DNA from: RBC038 sp041390625
Lineage (GTDB): Bacteria; Chloroflexota; Dehalococcoidia; UBA2979
Assembly (NCBI GenBank): GCA_041390625.1
Contig: JAWKPM010000012.1
Coordinates: 58,267-122,266 of the forward strand
Length of the DNA: 64,000 bases
Direction of reading: 5' to 3'
This document shows positions 36,585-46,303 of the stretch, one piece after another. A program made the position numbers and the translations under genes. Numbering within the stretch: position 1 is the stretch's first letter; each line of letters begins with the position of its first letter. A model generated the notes under the pieces. It was not told where the DNA came from, searched no databases, and saw only the letters and a program-made list of their open reading frames with translations.

Positions 36585-37050
36585 AGGTCCCTCCGACCAA
36601 TACCCCAAGCCAGAATGGCGCAGCGTAGACTGCGCGCAATCACAGGTGTCAAGGAGAAGGAGCACCGATTGCTCTTGCGCAGTCGGTCTTCAAAGGCCGG
36701 CGTAAGTCCTCACCCGAACCACGCAGCGGAGGCGAGCGCGCCTTCAGCGGGATCACGGTACGTGCACGCGCGACACGGCGTCTCTTGGAGGCGACGAGCC
36801 TGCCGCCGACGCGAACCAGTGCGCGCGGCGTCCTCAAGCCGGTCGCAGCCTGTGGCGGGCCGGACCTCAGTGGGCCGCACCGATGCGCACAATGCCTCCG
36901 CCGTCGCTCACGGGCGTTCCCATAACGTGTTGACGACAGCTGGCCGGAGTCCTCCCCTCGTCAGGCGATGCGCCCGCGGATCACACTTCGCGGGATCCGC
37001 GACAGGGTAAGTTCGCCTGACCCCGTTGCGATCGATCGAGGAGGCAATAC
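36585..37050. other. divergent spacer between nuclease genes
   Basis: 466 bases between the divergent Mrr-like gene and the two-gene nuclease module. It should hold both promoters. I see no tRNA, repeat or clear operator. Confidence 0.4.
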
Positions 37051-37458
37051 TTGGATGAGGTTACGTTCGAAGGACTGCTGCAGTACGTTCGGAGGGAGAT
37101 GAGGAATCTCGGGTTCGGCGAACTCGACGGACGAATCGTCGACGACGTTCGTGCTGCCGATCTGGAATCTCGGACCGCTTCAGCGCAGCTCATTCGCTAC
37201 CTTGATCGGTTGCGCGTGGAAATGACCCTCGGTTCTGAGGCAGCCGTACGACGTGTGATTTCAGCGTTTCAGGACGTCGCGACGACCGAATCGGGGGATC
37301 CCATCGACGGCATTCGTATCGTCCTGTCGGATGCCGATCAACGGCTCATGGGCACGGGCCCCTCAGTCGATCTCGGTGGAGGCCCGGAACTCCAAGATCT
37401 GATTGGGGACCTCAGTCGACTACTGAACGACCTAAGCGAGTCGAGAGAGGTTCAATAG
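37051..37458 (+). CDS. hypothetical protein paired with a PD-(D/E)xK protein
   Basis: 135 residues, predicted soluble and acidic, largely helical (TFEGLLQYVRREMRNLGFGELDGRIVDDVRAADLE and LQDLIGDLSRLLNDLSESREV). No domain recognised. TTG 37051 has AGGAGG 7 bases upstream, one of the best ribosome sites in the window. Its stop overlaps the next GTG as TAGTG, so the two proteins are coupled and probably form a complex or a toxin/antidote-like pair. Lower G+C than the core genes. Confidence 0.65.
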   Translation: MDEVTFEGLLQYVRREMRNLGFGELDGRIVDDVRAADLESRTASAQLIRYLDRLRVEMTLGSEAAVRRVISAFQDVATTESGDPIDGIRIVLSDADQRLMGTGPSVDLGGGPELQDLIGDLSRLLNDLSESREVQ

Positions 37459-38141
37459 TGCCCGCCATCGATGCCGTTGCCGCCACCCAAACAATCGACA
37501 ATATTCTCCGTCGCTATCGTGCGGCAACGAGTTCTCAAGTGCCGGCTGGTCTTCTCCCTGCGAACATCAAAGCAGGAAAGCTTTACGAGGCATGGGTGCT
37601 CTCAGTCGTGCTCGGGAAACTCGTGGCTGAGGAGGGCTACAGAGCGGTACTGCGGGGATCGACGAAGCCCACCTTGCACTTGGGCCATGGTCCGATAAAC
37701 CGTCAGTATCCCTATTTCGAGATGTTGCGGAGGAATCGGCCGGCGCTCGAAGTATGGACTGACATTGAGTTCCTCACCCTCAGCTACGCGCAACAGACGG
37801 TTCGGCGTTCGCCGCAGCCCGGGGATTTCCACGAGCTGGATATCGTGGTCGTCGCCACGGGAACTCGGGGCCGACCACGACACGATGAGATTCAGTTGGG
37901 GGTCGAGTGCAAGGCGACTCATTACGGCAAGCACCTGCTGCGCGAGATTCTGGGCGTGAGGCGGGAGCTTAGTTTTTACCAGAACCCGCGAACCACGGCG
38001 TTTGTGAACTGGCCTCGTGCTGACGTCCCTGCCAATCCGCCGTCATGTTTGATGGTCTTCTGTACTGACACGGCAGTACTCACCTTTGCTGACCCTGGCG
38101 ACGTTTTCGGCGTCGACTTCGTGCATGAAGCGGCGCCGTAG
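37458..38141 (+). CDS. PD-(D/E)xK nuclease-like protein of a two-gene module
   Basis: 227 residues. An N-terminal helical part (TIDNILRRYRAATSSQVPA, then KLYEAWVLSVVLGKLVAEEG) precedes a nuclease-like core: DFHELDIVVVA supplies the Asp, EIQLGVECKATHYGKHLLREILGVRRELSF supplies E-x-K with a following helix. This is the restriction-endonuclease fold signature, although activity is untested. Its GTG overlaps the preceding stop. It converges with kwaB, 128 bases away. It lies between known-type defence genes, so antiviral function is likely, but I do not recognise the system. Confidence 0.65.
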   Translation: MPAIDAVAATQTIDNILRRYRAATSSQVPAGLLPANIKAGKLYEAWVLSVVLGKLVAEEGYRAVLRGSTKPTLHLGHGPINRQYPYFEMLRRNRPALEVWTDIEFLTLSYAQQTVRRSPQPGDFHELDIVVVATGTRGRPRHDEIQLGVECKATHYGKHLLREILGVRRELSFYQNPRTTAFVNWPRADVPANPPSCLMVFCTDTAVLTFADPGDVFGVDFVHEAAP

Positions 38142-38269
38142 GCGGTGGGCGCCACTCTAATCGGAGATGTGCTCGACGCGCCAGACGCCCCGCGCTGGCC
38201 CTGGCTGCCTCGTTGGTGCCGAACCGGCTCAGGCCCACGCACGGGGAGTGGATTGTGCCTCTCGCAGCG

Positions 38270-39172
38270 TCAGGCGTCGAGTTTGTTCCGACTGCTCGCT
38301 CGGAATCGTTCGGGCGTGTCCGACACGAGATTTACTTGGTACCTGCGTCGATCCAAGACCTCCAAGAACGCCAGTTCCTGGCCTCCATCGATAATGAGCC
38401 TGTCCCCGTCGATCTGGACCCCAACACCGGTCGCCACACAAAGATCGACCAAGGCTTCCTGGCTGATATTCTTCGTCTTCTGCCCCCGGATAGAGGCCAG
38501 ATACCGTGCTGCGCGGGGATGCTTGCCCGCGTAATTGTGAATTGACTCGAAGTCCACATAGGGAAGATCCAACTGAAGCGCGGCAGCATTACCAGGTGCC
38601 GCCTTAAGGATCTCTTCTTGCAGTTTGCCGGCGAATTCAAAACCAGCCGGCCGGAGGATATGGACCGTTTGCCCGTCAATCAACAGATCGAAATCATTAT
38701 CCAGTTTGAAGACGCGATCCTCGACCAGTGTGAGCGCGTCCGTTACGACCCGAATGAGGCGGGACTTGACGATACCTTTGAAGTGAGCAGCCCTCCGAAG
38801 CGCTGTCAATCGCCGACCGCCCTCATCTGTCATCATCGCGAAGTAGCAGAATAGCGAACCTAAGTCTGATAGCGCACCTGAATCAACCGGGACGTTGACG
38901 GCTTCGTGAAGTTGCTTCATTCGGATCGCGAGGTCGGAAGAGACAGGGATGTGAACGTACTCGATGCTTCCGTGCTTCTCGGACGGTTCGTACAGCGGCG
39001 GAGTATCGGTGATACCGCGCATCACCTCCCAGGTGTCTGCCGCCATGTCGGTCAACGCGGCTTGCACCCGGGAGTCGGTTGGCACTAGGACAAACGCCTG
39101 AGCGTCACCCTCGTCTCGTCCAATGCCGAAGCTTACGGTGTCAACCCTTGACAGATCGAAGTCGAGTGTCAC
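38270..39172 (-). CDS. kwaB: Kiwa antiphage system protein KwaB (DUF4868)
   Basis: 300 residues matching DUF4868/KwaB: a variable N-terminal half is followed by LTALRRAAHFKGIVKSRLIRVV, then RVFKLDNDFDLLIDGQTVHILRPAGFEFAG, the strongest signature, and LPYVDFESIHNYAGKHPRAARYLASI. Kiwa is a two-component defence system in which membrane KwaA senses phage at the envelope and KwaB acts as the DNA-binding effector. GTG 39172 overlaps the kwaA stop (GTGA), the usual kwaA-kwaB order. Base composition is lower in G+C than neighbours. Confidence 0.75.
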   Translation of the reverse strand: MTLDFDLSRVDTVSFGIGRDEGDAQAFVLVPTDSRVQAALTDMAADTWEVMRGITDTPPLYEPSEKHGSIEYVHIPVSSDLAIRMKQLHEAVNVPVDSGALSDLGSLFCYFAMMTDEGGRRLTALRRAAHFKGIVKSRLIRVVTDALTLVEDRVFKLDNDFDLLIDGQTVHILRPAGFEFAGKLQEEILKAAPGNAAALQLDLPYVDFESIHNYAGKHPRAARYLASIRGQKTKNISQEALVDLCVATGVGVQIDGDRLIIDGGQELAFLEVLDRRRYQVNLVSDTPERFRASSRNKLDA

Positions 39173-39735
39173 TGCTGTCTCTCCAGATACACCGTGTTAC
39201 TCAGACGATAAACAGTGACCCGGAGGTCGGCGGCAACCGATTCCCTGCGTGTGATCAGAGCGATCCCACTTCTATCTGTCAATGAGTTGCCATCATCAGG
39301 TGCGTAGATGGTGAACACACGATACCCACAGATCGCGAAAGCGAGATTCATGTAGTGGAGATTCAGGTGCCAGAAGAGAAAGACGATGAAGCCGAGCGCG
39401 ACAAGCGCTGCGCTGATGTCTCTCCATGTGCCGACACTGGCGGTGTAGAGCGGCAGCAACATTGTGAACAGGTAGACAAGCAGATGATCTCTCTGGTCGT
39501 CCGCTCGACCTATCACCAGCTCGCGCGTCTCCCGCAACTTGACCGCAGTTCTGATTCGAAGCCAGAGAAAGGCGTTCGGCACAAGAACGGCGAGAACGCA
39601 CGCGGGCACGAAGTAAGCATCTGAGATCCGATCGCTGCCCCGCACCGCCCAGAGGATGAATAGCGGCGAGATGCTGCTGAGCACCAACAGCAGGCGAGCC
39701 ACTCGCATCCCCTCGTGAGTTCTTGCTCCGACCAC
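39169..39735 (-). CDS. kwaA: Kiwa antiphage system membrane protein KwaA
   Basis: 188 residues with four hydrophobic helices (about residues 14-32, 40-60, 84-100 and 108-135) and a cytosolic C-terminal domain of about 50 residues (FTIYAPDDGNSLTDRSGIALITRR). Size, topology and position directly upstream of kwaB fit KwaA. GTG 39735 or ATG 39708 could be the start; the latter has GAGGGG almost adjacent. No signal peptide. Confidence 0.7.
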   Translation of the reverse strand: MVGARTHEGMRVARLLLVLSSISPLFILWAVRGSDRISDAYFVPACVLAVLVPNAFLWLRIRTAVKLRETRELVIGRADDQRDHLLVYLFTMLLPLYTASVGTWRDISAALVALGFIVFLFWHLNLHYMNLAFAICGYRVFTIYAPDDGNSLTDRSGIALITRRESVAADLRVTVYRLSNTVYLERQQ

Positions 39736-39842
39736 TTGGATTTGTCCTCAGCAACGCACGAGACTGAAGCTCGTTCTCCGCGCACAGTATGACTGGTGCA
39801 GGACTACTTCAGGAGGCCCCGTGCGGCGCACATCTGCGATTG

Positions 39843-42800
39843 CTAGCCCGGCGGATCGGCCTCACGCGACACTCCTTGGTCGAGCAATGCTGCTGAGTCA
39901 ACGCGGTGGCGCGTCTCCGCGAGTGATGCATCGAGGTCGCTAGTAGTGGGCTCGAACAGCTCCCCGGTGCGAAGGAACAGCAACCCCGTCGTGGGTGGGC
40001 GCCCGGTCGCCTGCTCCAGGGCACCCGCGTACAAAGCCAATTGTGGCAAATAGGGAGCTGCCACCTCCGAGAGAGTCCGTCCCCCGATCTCATCAGTCTT
40101 GAAGTCGAGGATCTGCCACTCGCCTTCACGCTCGTAAGCAAGGTCGATCGTGCCGTGTACCGGCAAGCCGTCCCAGTGCCACGAAAACGGCAGCTCGAAA
40201 TGGGCCTGCGTCTCCGGATCGCGCAGGGTCGCAGCGAGCGAACTCGCACCGAACCGATCGAGCATCAAGTCGACCTCCGCGGCGGCGCTCGTGATCGTTG
40301 GCGTCTCAGCCTGCGCATCCAGCGTGCGGGCGAGGGCGGCGAGCTCCGGACGGACCCCCGTCGTGAACCACTGTTCGATGGCGCGGTGGGCGAGATTGCC
40401 GCGGAGCAGCGCGAGTCCGTCGCCATGTCCCACGTACAGTCGATCCGGCCCCGGGGCGCGAAGCGCGGTCACCGGCGTGCTCGAGCGCAGCGGGATCACC
40501 CGCGGTCGTGCGACCAGCGGGGGAAGGAACTCCTCCTCCTCCCCTTCGGGCGGCACAAGCACTGGACGCGGCGCTGCCCTCCCCGCAATCGCGTCGAGGT
40601 CCACGGGCAGCGCGGGCCGAGCGTCGACGCCGTTGGGGACACCAGCGGACAGTGCATCACAAGCGAGCGCGAGCCAGCCGTGCTCGCCGCGTCCCGAGTC
40701 GTCGCCGCTCAGGTAGAGCGCGTCCGCCGCCCGTGTCGCCGCCACATAGAACAGACGCCGATGCTCGGCCACTTCCTCCACGTGATCGAGTGCGAGCAGG
40801 TGCGTGTAGAAGCCGGGACGCCGCCGCGTCCGTTCCTCCGAACCCTGCTCGCGAGCCAGCGTCAGCGCGATCCCATCCTCGGTGCGCCAGCGGACGGCCT
40901 CGTAGCTGTCGCGGGGCGGCAGATGGGTCTCGGGCACGAAGACGATCGGGAACTCAAGCCCTTTTGCGCCGTGGATGGTCAGGAGCCGAACGGCATCAGA
41001 GTCATCGAGGACGGCCTGCCCTTCGCGGGCGACGAGCTCGTCGCGACGGCGTCGAATGTAGGTGACCACTTCGTCCAGCGAACGGCCGGCCAGCGTGCGG
41101 GCGATTGCCACGAACTTTCGGATGTTCGCGAGCGCCTGGTCACCGCCCTGGAGCGGCGCCCAGGCCGCTTCGAACGCGGTCATCGCCAGCGCGCGTTCGA
41201 GGAGCTCATCGACCGGGGAGGTCGGCGCCATGTCGCGGAGGGTCTCGAGGACCGTCGCAGCGTGCAGGCAGCGCGACCGTACGTCCTCTTCGAGCGTGGC
41301 CGGCGGTTCGCGCAGCGCGGCAAGCCATCCCCACCGCTCACCTCGCAGCGCGAGCAGAGTCGCGTCGTCGACCATGAACAGCGGCGACCGCAACGCACCA
41401 ACGAGCGCGATCGCGTCGTCAGGCTCGGCGAGCCAGCCAAGGAGATTCGTCAGGTCCAGCACCTCCTGACGGGTGAAGAAGCCGGCACCGGCCGGCGTGC
41501 GATACGCGATGCCTCGTGCCTCCAGTGCCTGCTCGAAGAGATGCACGTTCGCGATCCGGCGCAGCAGGATCGCGACGTCCCGGGGTCGAGCCGGGCGGTA
41601 GCTGCGGTCGTCGCGGTCCCACACGAGCTGGCCGCGACCGAGCAACGTGGCGATCTCGGCCGCGACCGCATCTGCCTCGACGCGGCGTCGCTCGTACTCA
41701 GACGTGCGGTCGCCTGCCGGGGTGCGGTCGCCGATCGGCTGCACGGCGAGATGGGGACCCGCGGGCGACTCGGTGCCACGGCCCGTCATCGCCTGCATCG
41801 GCGCCGCGTGCTCCTCCTCGCCGTCGCCCAGTACCGACGCGAACAGCTCGTTCAAGATCGCGACCAGCGGATCGTGAGTGCGGAACGAGCGGGTGAGTAA
41901 ATGGACCGCGCCCTGGGCTGCTTCGACTTCGTGGTGGAGACGGCGGAAGTGGCGCACGTCGCTGCCGCGGAAGCGGTAGATCGCCTGCTTGGCATCGCCA
42001 ACGAGGAACAAGTGCGGCCGCGGTCGGCCATCAGCGCCGTCGCTCGCCAAGAGCCGCAGGAGCGCGACCTGTGAAGGGTTCGTGTCCTGGAACTCGTCCA
42101 CCATCAGGTGCCGGAAGCGCGCGCGGGACTCGGCGGCGACCTCGGGATGATCTCGTAGCAGGCGCCCTGCCTCGAGTTCGAGGTCGAGGTAGTCGAGGGC
42201 AACAAGCTCACGCTTGCGCGCCGCGTAGCGGCGGCAGGCATCATCGAACACCGCGCGCAGAGCCATGAGCGCATCGATCGCGATCGCGTCGTGCTCGTTC
42301 CACCGCGGGAGCTCATCGAGCGCCTTCCCGACGTCGACGATCGAGCGCATCGCGTCCCGCACCGCCTGCGGATCGTGCAGCCAGTTGGAGGCCGAACCCC
42401 CGGCGATGCGGTCCGGGCGCGCCCGCCGCAGTCGCTCGATGAGCCCCTCTGCATCACCGTCACGGGGATCGCCGAGCACCTCGAGCATCGTGGCAAGTCG
42501 TCCGGACAGCGCGTCCTCGCCCCCCGCCCACGCGCGGCGGAGCCATGCGACCGTCTCCACGAGTTGCGGGCGAGCGGCGTCAACGGCAGCAGACGCCGAT
42601 GCGTCGAGGAGCCCGTGCACGTGCTCGGCCCAGGCGGCTGGCGTGTCGCCGGGCAACGCGCCGAACGCCGCCGTCACCTCGTCGCGCCTAGCAACCATTT
42701 GCGGCAACCGCTCGCTGAGCGCGTACACGCCCACTTCGCGGAGGGCGAGCGCACGCCCGTCGTCGGCTTCTGCGGCCTCCTCGAGCGCGTCCATGCTCGC

Positions 42801-43184
42801 TGCGATCAGTTCGAACTCGGCCTCATCCTCGGCGAGAACGCGCGCGAGCGGATCAATGCCGGCCTCGACTGGGTACTCGCGCAGGATCTGGCGGCAGAGC
42901 GAGTGGATCGTTCCGATCACCGCCTCATCGAGCTCACTGCGGTGCTCCGAGAGGTCCTCGCGCGTCAGCACGGTGCGCCGCACCCGCTCGCGCATCTCCG
43001 TCGCCGCGGCGTCGGTGAAGGTCACCGCGGCGATCTCCGGGATGCGGCACTCGGCGAGGAGCGCGACGTAGCGCTCGACGAGTACCCGGGTCTTGCCGCT
43101 GCCCGCTCCGGCAGTGACCAGCACGTCGCGGCCCCGCTCCGCGACGATCGCTGCCTGCTCGGGAGTCAGTCCCAGCGCTTCCAT
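39843..43184 (-). CDS. addA: AddA-like UvrD-family helicase-nuclease
   Basis: 1113 residues. Superfamily 1A helicase motifs: Q-motif LTPEQAAIV, Walker A TAGAGSGKTRVL, motif Ia AAVTFTDAAATEMRERV, motif II MVDEFQDTN, motif III LVGDAKQAIYRFRGSD, motif V LLTIHGAKGLEFPIVF, motif VI LFYVAATRA. The C-terminal PD-(D/E)xK nuclease shows HRAIEQW, GTIDLAYEREGEWQILDFKTDE and YLPQLALYAGAL. With AddB it would unwind and resect double-strand DNA ends for recombination and also degrade phage DNA. The ATG overlaps the addB end by 19 bases. High G+C, unlike kwaAB. Confidence 0.85.
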   Translation of the reverse strand: MEALGLTPEQAAIVAERGRDVLVTAGAGSGKTRVLVERYVALLAECRIPEIAAVTFTDAAATEMRERVRRTVLTREDLSEHRSELDEAVIGTIHSLCRQILREYPVEAGIDPLARVLAEDEAEFELIAASMDALEEAAEADDGRALALREVGVYALSERLPQMVARRDEVTAAFGALPGDTPAAWAEHVHGLLDASASAAVDAARPQLVETVAWLRRAWAGGEDALSGRLATMLEVLGDPRDGDAEGLIERLRRARPDRIAGGSASNWLHDPQAVRDAMRSIVDVGKALDELPRWNEHDAIAIDALMALRAVFDDACRRYAARKRELVALDYLDLELEAGRLLRDHPEVAAESRARFRHLMVDEFQDTNPSQVALLRLLASDGADGRPRPHLFLVGDAKQAIYRFRGSDVRHFRRLHHEVEAAQGAVHLLTRSFRTHDPLVAILNELFASVLGDGEEEHAAPMQAMTGRGTESPAGPHLAVQPIGDRTPAGDRTSEYERRRVEADAVAAEIATLLGRGQLVWDRDDRSYRPARPRDVAILLRRIANVHLFEQALEARGIAYRTPAGAGFFTRQEVLDLTNLLGWLAEPDDAIALVGALRSPLFMVDDATLLALRGERWGWLAALREPPATLEEDVRSRCLHAATVLETLRDMAPTSPVDELLERALAMTAFEAAWAPLQGGDQALANIRKFVAIARTLAGRSLDEVVTYIRRRRDELVAREGQAVLDDSDAVRLLTIHGAKGLEFPIVFVPETHLPPRDSYEAVRWRTEDGIALTLAREQGSEERTRRRPGFYTHLLALDHVEEVAEHRRLFYVAATRAADALYLSGDDSGRGEHGWLALACDALSAGVPNGVDARPALPVDLDAIAGRAAPRPVLVPPEGEEEEFLPPLVARPRVIPLRSSTPVTALRAPGPDRLYVGHGDGLALLRGNLAHRAIEQWFTTGVRPELAALARTLDAQAETPTITSAAAEVDLMLDRFGASSLAATLRDPETQAHFELPFSWHWDGLPVHGTIDLAYEREGEWQILDFKTDEIGGRTLSEVAAPYLPQLALYAGALEQATGRPPTTGLLFLRTGELFEPTTSDLDASLAETRHRVDSAALLDQGVSREADPPG

Positions 43185-46093
43185 CGGCTCATTTCATTCA
43201 CGCGACAGACGTGGAGAAAGGCGCAGTAGCGCGGACAGGTCGGCACCTGCGGGTTGACGCGGAAGTCACCAGACGCGACGGCAGCGCGCACGTCCTCCGC
43301 GACACGGACGACGTCGTCGATCACGGCGGCGTCCTCGTCGCGCGCGGTATCGAGGTCCCATTCGTTCTGAGGGGGATTGACCCATGCGTAGCGGGCGACG
43401 ACCCGAGACGCCTCGGCCGATTCGCGGGCGAGATAGCCGTAGAGCTGCAGCTGCACACGGCGACCGTCCATGACCTGCGCCCGGGGGATCTCGCGGCCGG
43501 ACTTGTAGTCGACGACCACGGCGAGATCCGCGCCGAGGTCGACGCGATCGACGGAGGCGGTGACCAACAGCGGCGGATCGAGGGGCAGCGCCGCCTCGAT
43601 CTTCACCTCGGCACCGAGCACGCGGGTCACCCCGTGCGCTGCGCCCGCGTGGGCTTCGCGCTCGAGCAGTGCTTCGAGTTGCTCGAAGACATCCTCGGCG
43701 TCGAGCCGCCAGAGCGCGGCACGCCCGAACCCGTAGTCGGTCGGCGCACGGTCCCAGATCGCGGGGCCGTTCGTCCGGAGGCGTTCGATGGCCATGTCCA
43801 GCGTTGCGGGTGTGAGTGGCTCGCCGGAGGCGACGAGCGGCGCGAGCGCGTCCTGCAAGACTGCGTGAATCACCGTGCCCCGTGTCGCGGCGTCGGCTGA
43901 GTCCTGCTCTTCGTCGAGCTCGCGCAGGCGCAGGGCGTACTGCCCGAAGAACTGGAAGGCACAGGTGCGGTACGACTCCAGGCGGCTCGCGCTCCATACG
44001 GCGTCAGGGCCAGTGAGCTGCGGCACCAGGTCCGCGGCGAGCCTGCCTTCGAACGCCCCGCCGTGCCCGAACGAACGCCGATGCTGCTCGATGGCGACAG
44101 CCTGGCGCACGACCGGCCATGCCACGACTCCGGGCGGGCGAATGTGGCCGCCAAATGGCCACTGCTGCGTCGACGCGATGGCCAACTCGCGTCGTGACGC
44201 GACGGCTCCCGGCGCGGGCGTCCGTGCGTCCACCGCCGCATCCGCCGTGACTGAATCGAAGTAGAACGACGCGGCCGCAGGTCGTCCACGCTCATCGAGG
44301 CGGCTGCGCCAGAGTGAGAGCGTGCCGTCTGCGCGCGTCCGGGCCGCGGCCCACAGCTCGTCCTCGGCGGCACGCGGCTCAGGTGGCAGCACGAGGCCCG
44401 CACGACTCAGCGACTCTCGCGCCTCGCGGTTGAGCAGCGCTGTCGATGTGCGAGGGGCGGGGAACTCACCTTCGACGAGCCCGCCGATCGAGACGTGGAC
44501 AAAGCGCAGGCCATGCAGTGTGTGCATGGGCGCGAGTAGTACGCCGCCCGCTTCACGGAGCAGCACTGCGGGCGCCTGCAACTCCTCCTCGAAGCGCGCG
44601 ACGAAAGCGTCGAACGCGATCGGCGTCGCGCCAAGAGCGGCATCTGTCGACGCGATGCCCCGAAGATAGCTGCGCAGTGCCTCGATCTCGACGTCGACGC
44701 CGGCCAGCTGGCGCGAGCGGGGCCGGATCAAGGGACTGCGCCCGAACAGCGCAGCGTCGAGCCGACGGGCGTGCTCCGAGGCGGTCGCCTCGCCAGGCTC
44801 GAGCAGAATCCCGACCTCATCCAGTGCGGCGGCGATCCCGTCGGCAGTGCGCTGCAGGCGATCGCGTACTGGTTCCGCGATGGTTGGCGCGGCAGCATCC
44901 GCGCGCAGGCCTTCGACGATGCGATGGAGCGACTCCGTGCCCGCCCACAGGTGGCGTTCGCGGCCGTAGCGCCCGACCCGCGCGACATCGCTGCGATCGA
45001 GCTGCCAGCGTCCCCGGTCGACGAAGCCGCTGCCCAGCACGGCCACGAGATCGCGCAGTCGCCAGCCGTCGCTCGCGAGGTGAAGAAGCCGCCGCAGCCA
45101 GGTGCCAAGCGGCCGCGAGGCCAGCGGCTCACCGGCAGCCGGATCGAGCGGCAGGTCGTACTCGGCGAACACCTGGCGCGCGAGGCCAAGGTAGGGCGCG
45201 ACCTGCCGGAACGCGATCGCGCAGTCGGACGGGCGGAGGGTTGGGTCGTCGGTGAGGCGCTGTTTGACCTCACGTGCCATCGCGCGGAGCTGCGCCTCGC
45301 GGTCCGCCGCGACGCCGGCAGTGATCGATGGCGCAGATGCTCCTGCAGCCTGGGTTTCAATGCGAGCAGCGTCCGGGAACCGACGGAGAAGCTCGCCGAA
45401 GGTGAAGTTCGCCCGTGCGCCTGCGTCCGGGTCGAAAGCGATCACCAGGTCCGACTGCCCAGCAAGTGCCTCGACAAGGGCTAGTTCGCCTCCGCGGAGG
45501 AGCTGAAAGCCGTCGATGATCACCAGCGGCGGGACGGCGGCGCCGTTGGCCACGGCTTGCGAGGCCGCACTCGGCAGCTGCGACGGATGCTTCCAGCCAC
45601 GCGTTCCCAGCTCGGCAGCGTAGGCGCGGTAGATTGCCGCCAGGGCGATGAGTGCCGGTCGTTCGGTTCGCCCGGCTGCCGTCGCGAAGGCCTCGGGGTC
45701 GATCTGCTCAGCCATCAGTTCGGCGACGGCGGCGTTCAGGAGGTGGCGCAATCCGTCGGTCTTCGCGAGCGGAGCGAAGTACACCGCCTGCCCACCATCG
45801 ATCGCAGCAGTCGTGGCCTGGCGCAACAGCTCCGATGCGACAGGGGGCTCAGCGACCGCTTCACCGCCCGCGAGCTCGCGACTGAGTTGTCCAATCGTCT
45901 GAACGCGAAGGCCGAACGCTACCCGACGACGCGACGTGAGCCGCCGGCGGATCTGGTCGCCGTGGCGCACCGTGGGGACAAGCACAAGTGTCTCGGCGAA
46001 CGGGTCAACGGCGTAGCGCTCGGTCGCGATGTTCAGCAGCGCTTCGGTCTTGCCGCTCGCAGGCGCGCCGGTGATGAAAGTGGGAGTGGGCAC
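43166..46093 (-). CDS. addB: AddB-like helicase-nuclease subunit
   Basis: 975 residues. An N-terminal Walker A (ITGAPASGKTEALL) is followed by a degenerate UvrD-like helicase core. The C-terminal nuclease has LAVVVDYKSGREIPRAQVM, then QLQLYGYLA. Four cysteines arranged as in the Fe-S nuclease of AddB are present: one in SYRTCAFQFFGQYAL and three in CPRYCAFLHVC near the end. It forms a dimer with AddA. The two genes are coupled. The start ATG 46093 has only a weak upstream site (cgtgcccact). Confidence 0.8.
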   Translation of the reverse strand: MPTPTFITGAPASGKTEALLNIATERYAVDPFAETLVLVPTVRHGDQIRRRLTSRRRVAFGLRVQTIGQLSRELAGGEAVAEPPVASELLRQATTAAIDGGQAVYFAPLAKTDGLRHLLNAAVAELMAEQIDPEAFATAAGRTERPALIALAAIYRAYAAELGTRGWKHPSQLPSAASQAVANGAAVPPLVIIDGFQLLRGGELALVEALAGQSDLVIAFDPDAGARANFTFGELLRRFPDAARIETQAAGASAPSITAGVAADREAQLRAMAREVKQRLTDDPTLRPSDCAIAFRQVAPYLGLARQVFAEYDLPLDPAAGEPLASRPLGTWLRRLLHLASDGWRLRDLVAVLGSGFVDRGRWQLDRSDVARVGRYGRERHLWAGTESLHRIVEGLRADAAAPTIAEPVRDRLQRTADGIAAALDEVGILLEPGEATASEHARRLDAALFGRSPLIRPRSRQLAGVDVEIEALRSYLRGIASTDAALGATPIAFDAFVARFEEELQAPAVLLREAGGVLLAPMHTLHGLRFVHVSIGGLVEGEFPAPRTSTALLNREARESLSRAGLVLPPEPRAAEDELWAAARTRADGTLSLWRSRLDERGRPAAASFYFDSVTADAAVDARTPAPGAVASRRELAIASTQQWPFGGHIRPPGVVAWPVVRQAVAIEQHRRSFGHGGAFEGRLAADLVPQLTGPDAVWSASRLESYRTCAFQFFGQYALRLRELDEEQDSADAATRGTVIHAVLQDALAPLVASGEPLTPATLDMAIERLRTNGPAIWDRAPTDYGFGRAALWRLDAEDVFEQLEALLEREAHAGAAHGVTRVLGAEVKIEAALPLDPPLLVTASVDRVDLGADLAVVVDYKSGREIPRAQVMDGRRVQLQLYGYLARESAEASRVVARYAWVNPPQNEWDLDTARDEDAAVIDDVVRVAEDVRAAVASGDFRVNPQVPTCPRYCAFLHVCRVNEMSRWKRWD

Positions 46094-46303
46094 GAGGGCA
46101 CGATAACGGACTGCGGCGCCAAAGCGTTGGTGCGCCAGTCACCCGACAACCTGCCACAGCTGGTGCCAGGCGATCGAAGCTGACAGGGCTGACTTGCCGC
46201 CGCGCGCTGGCCCAGTGCTCAAGGTGCGACCAGCTGTCGATCGAATCGAAGGTCACGGAGGAGAGCGCTCGGGACGCAAGCCGTTGGGCAGAAACGTCTC
46301 AGC

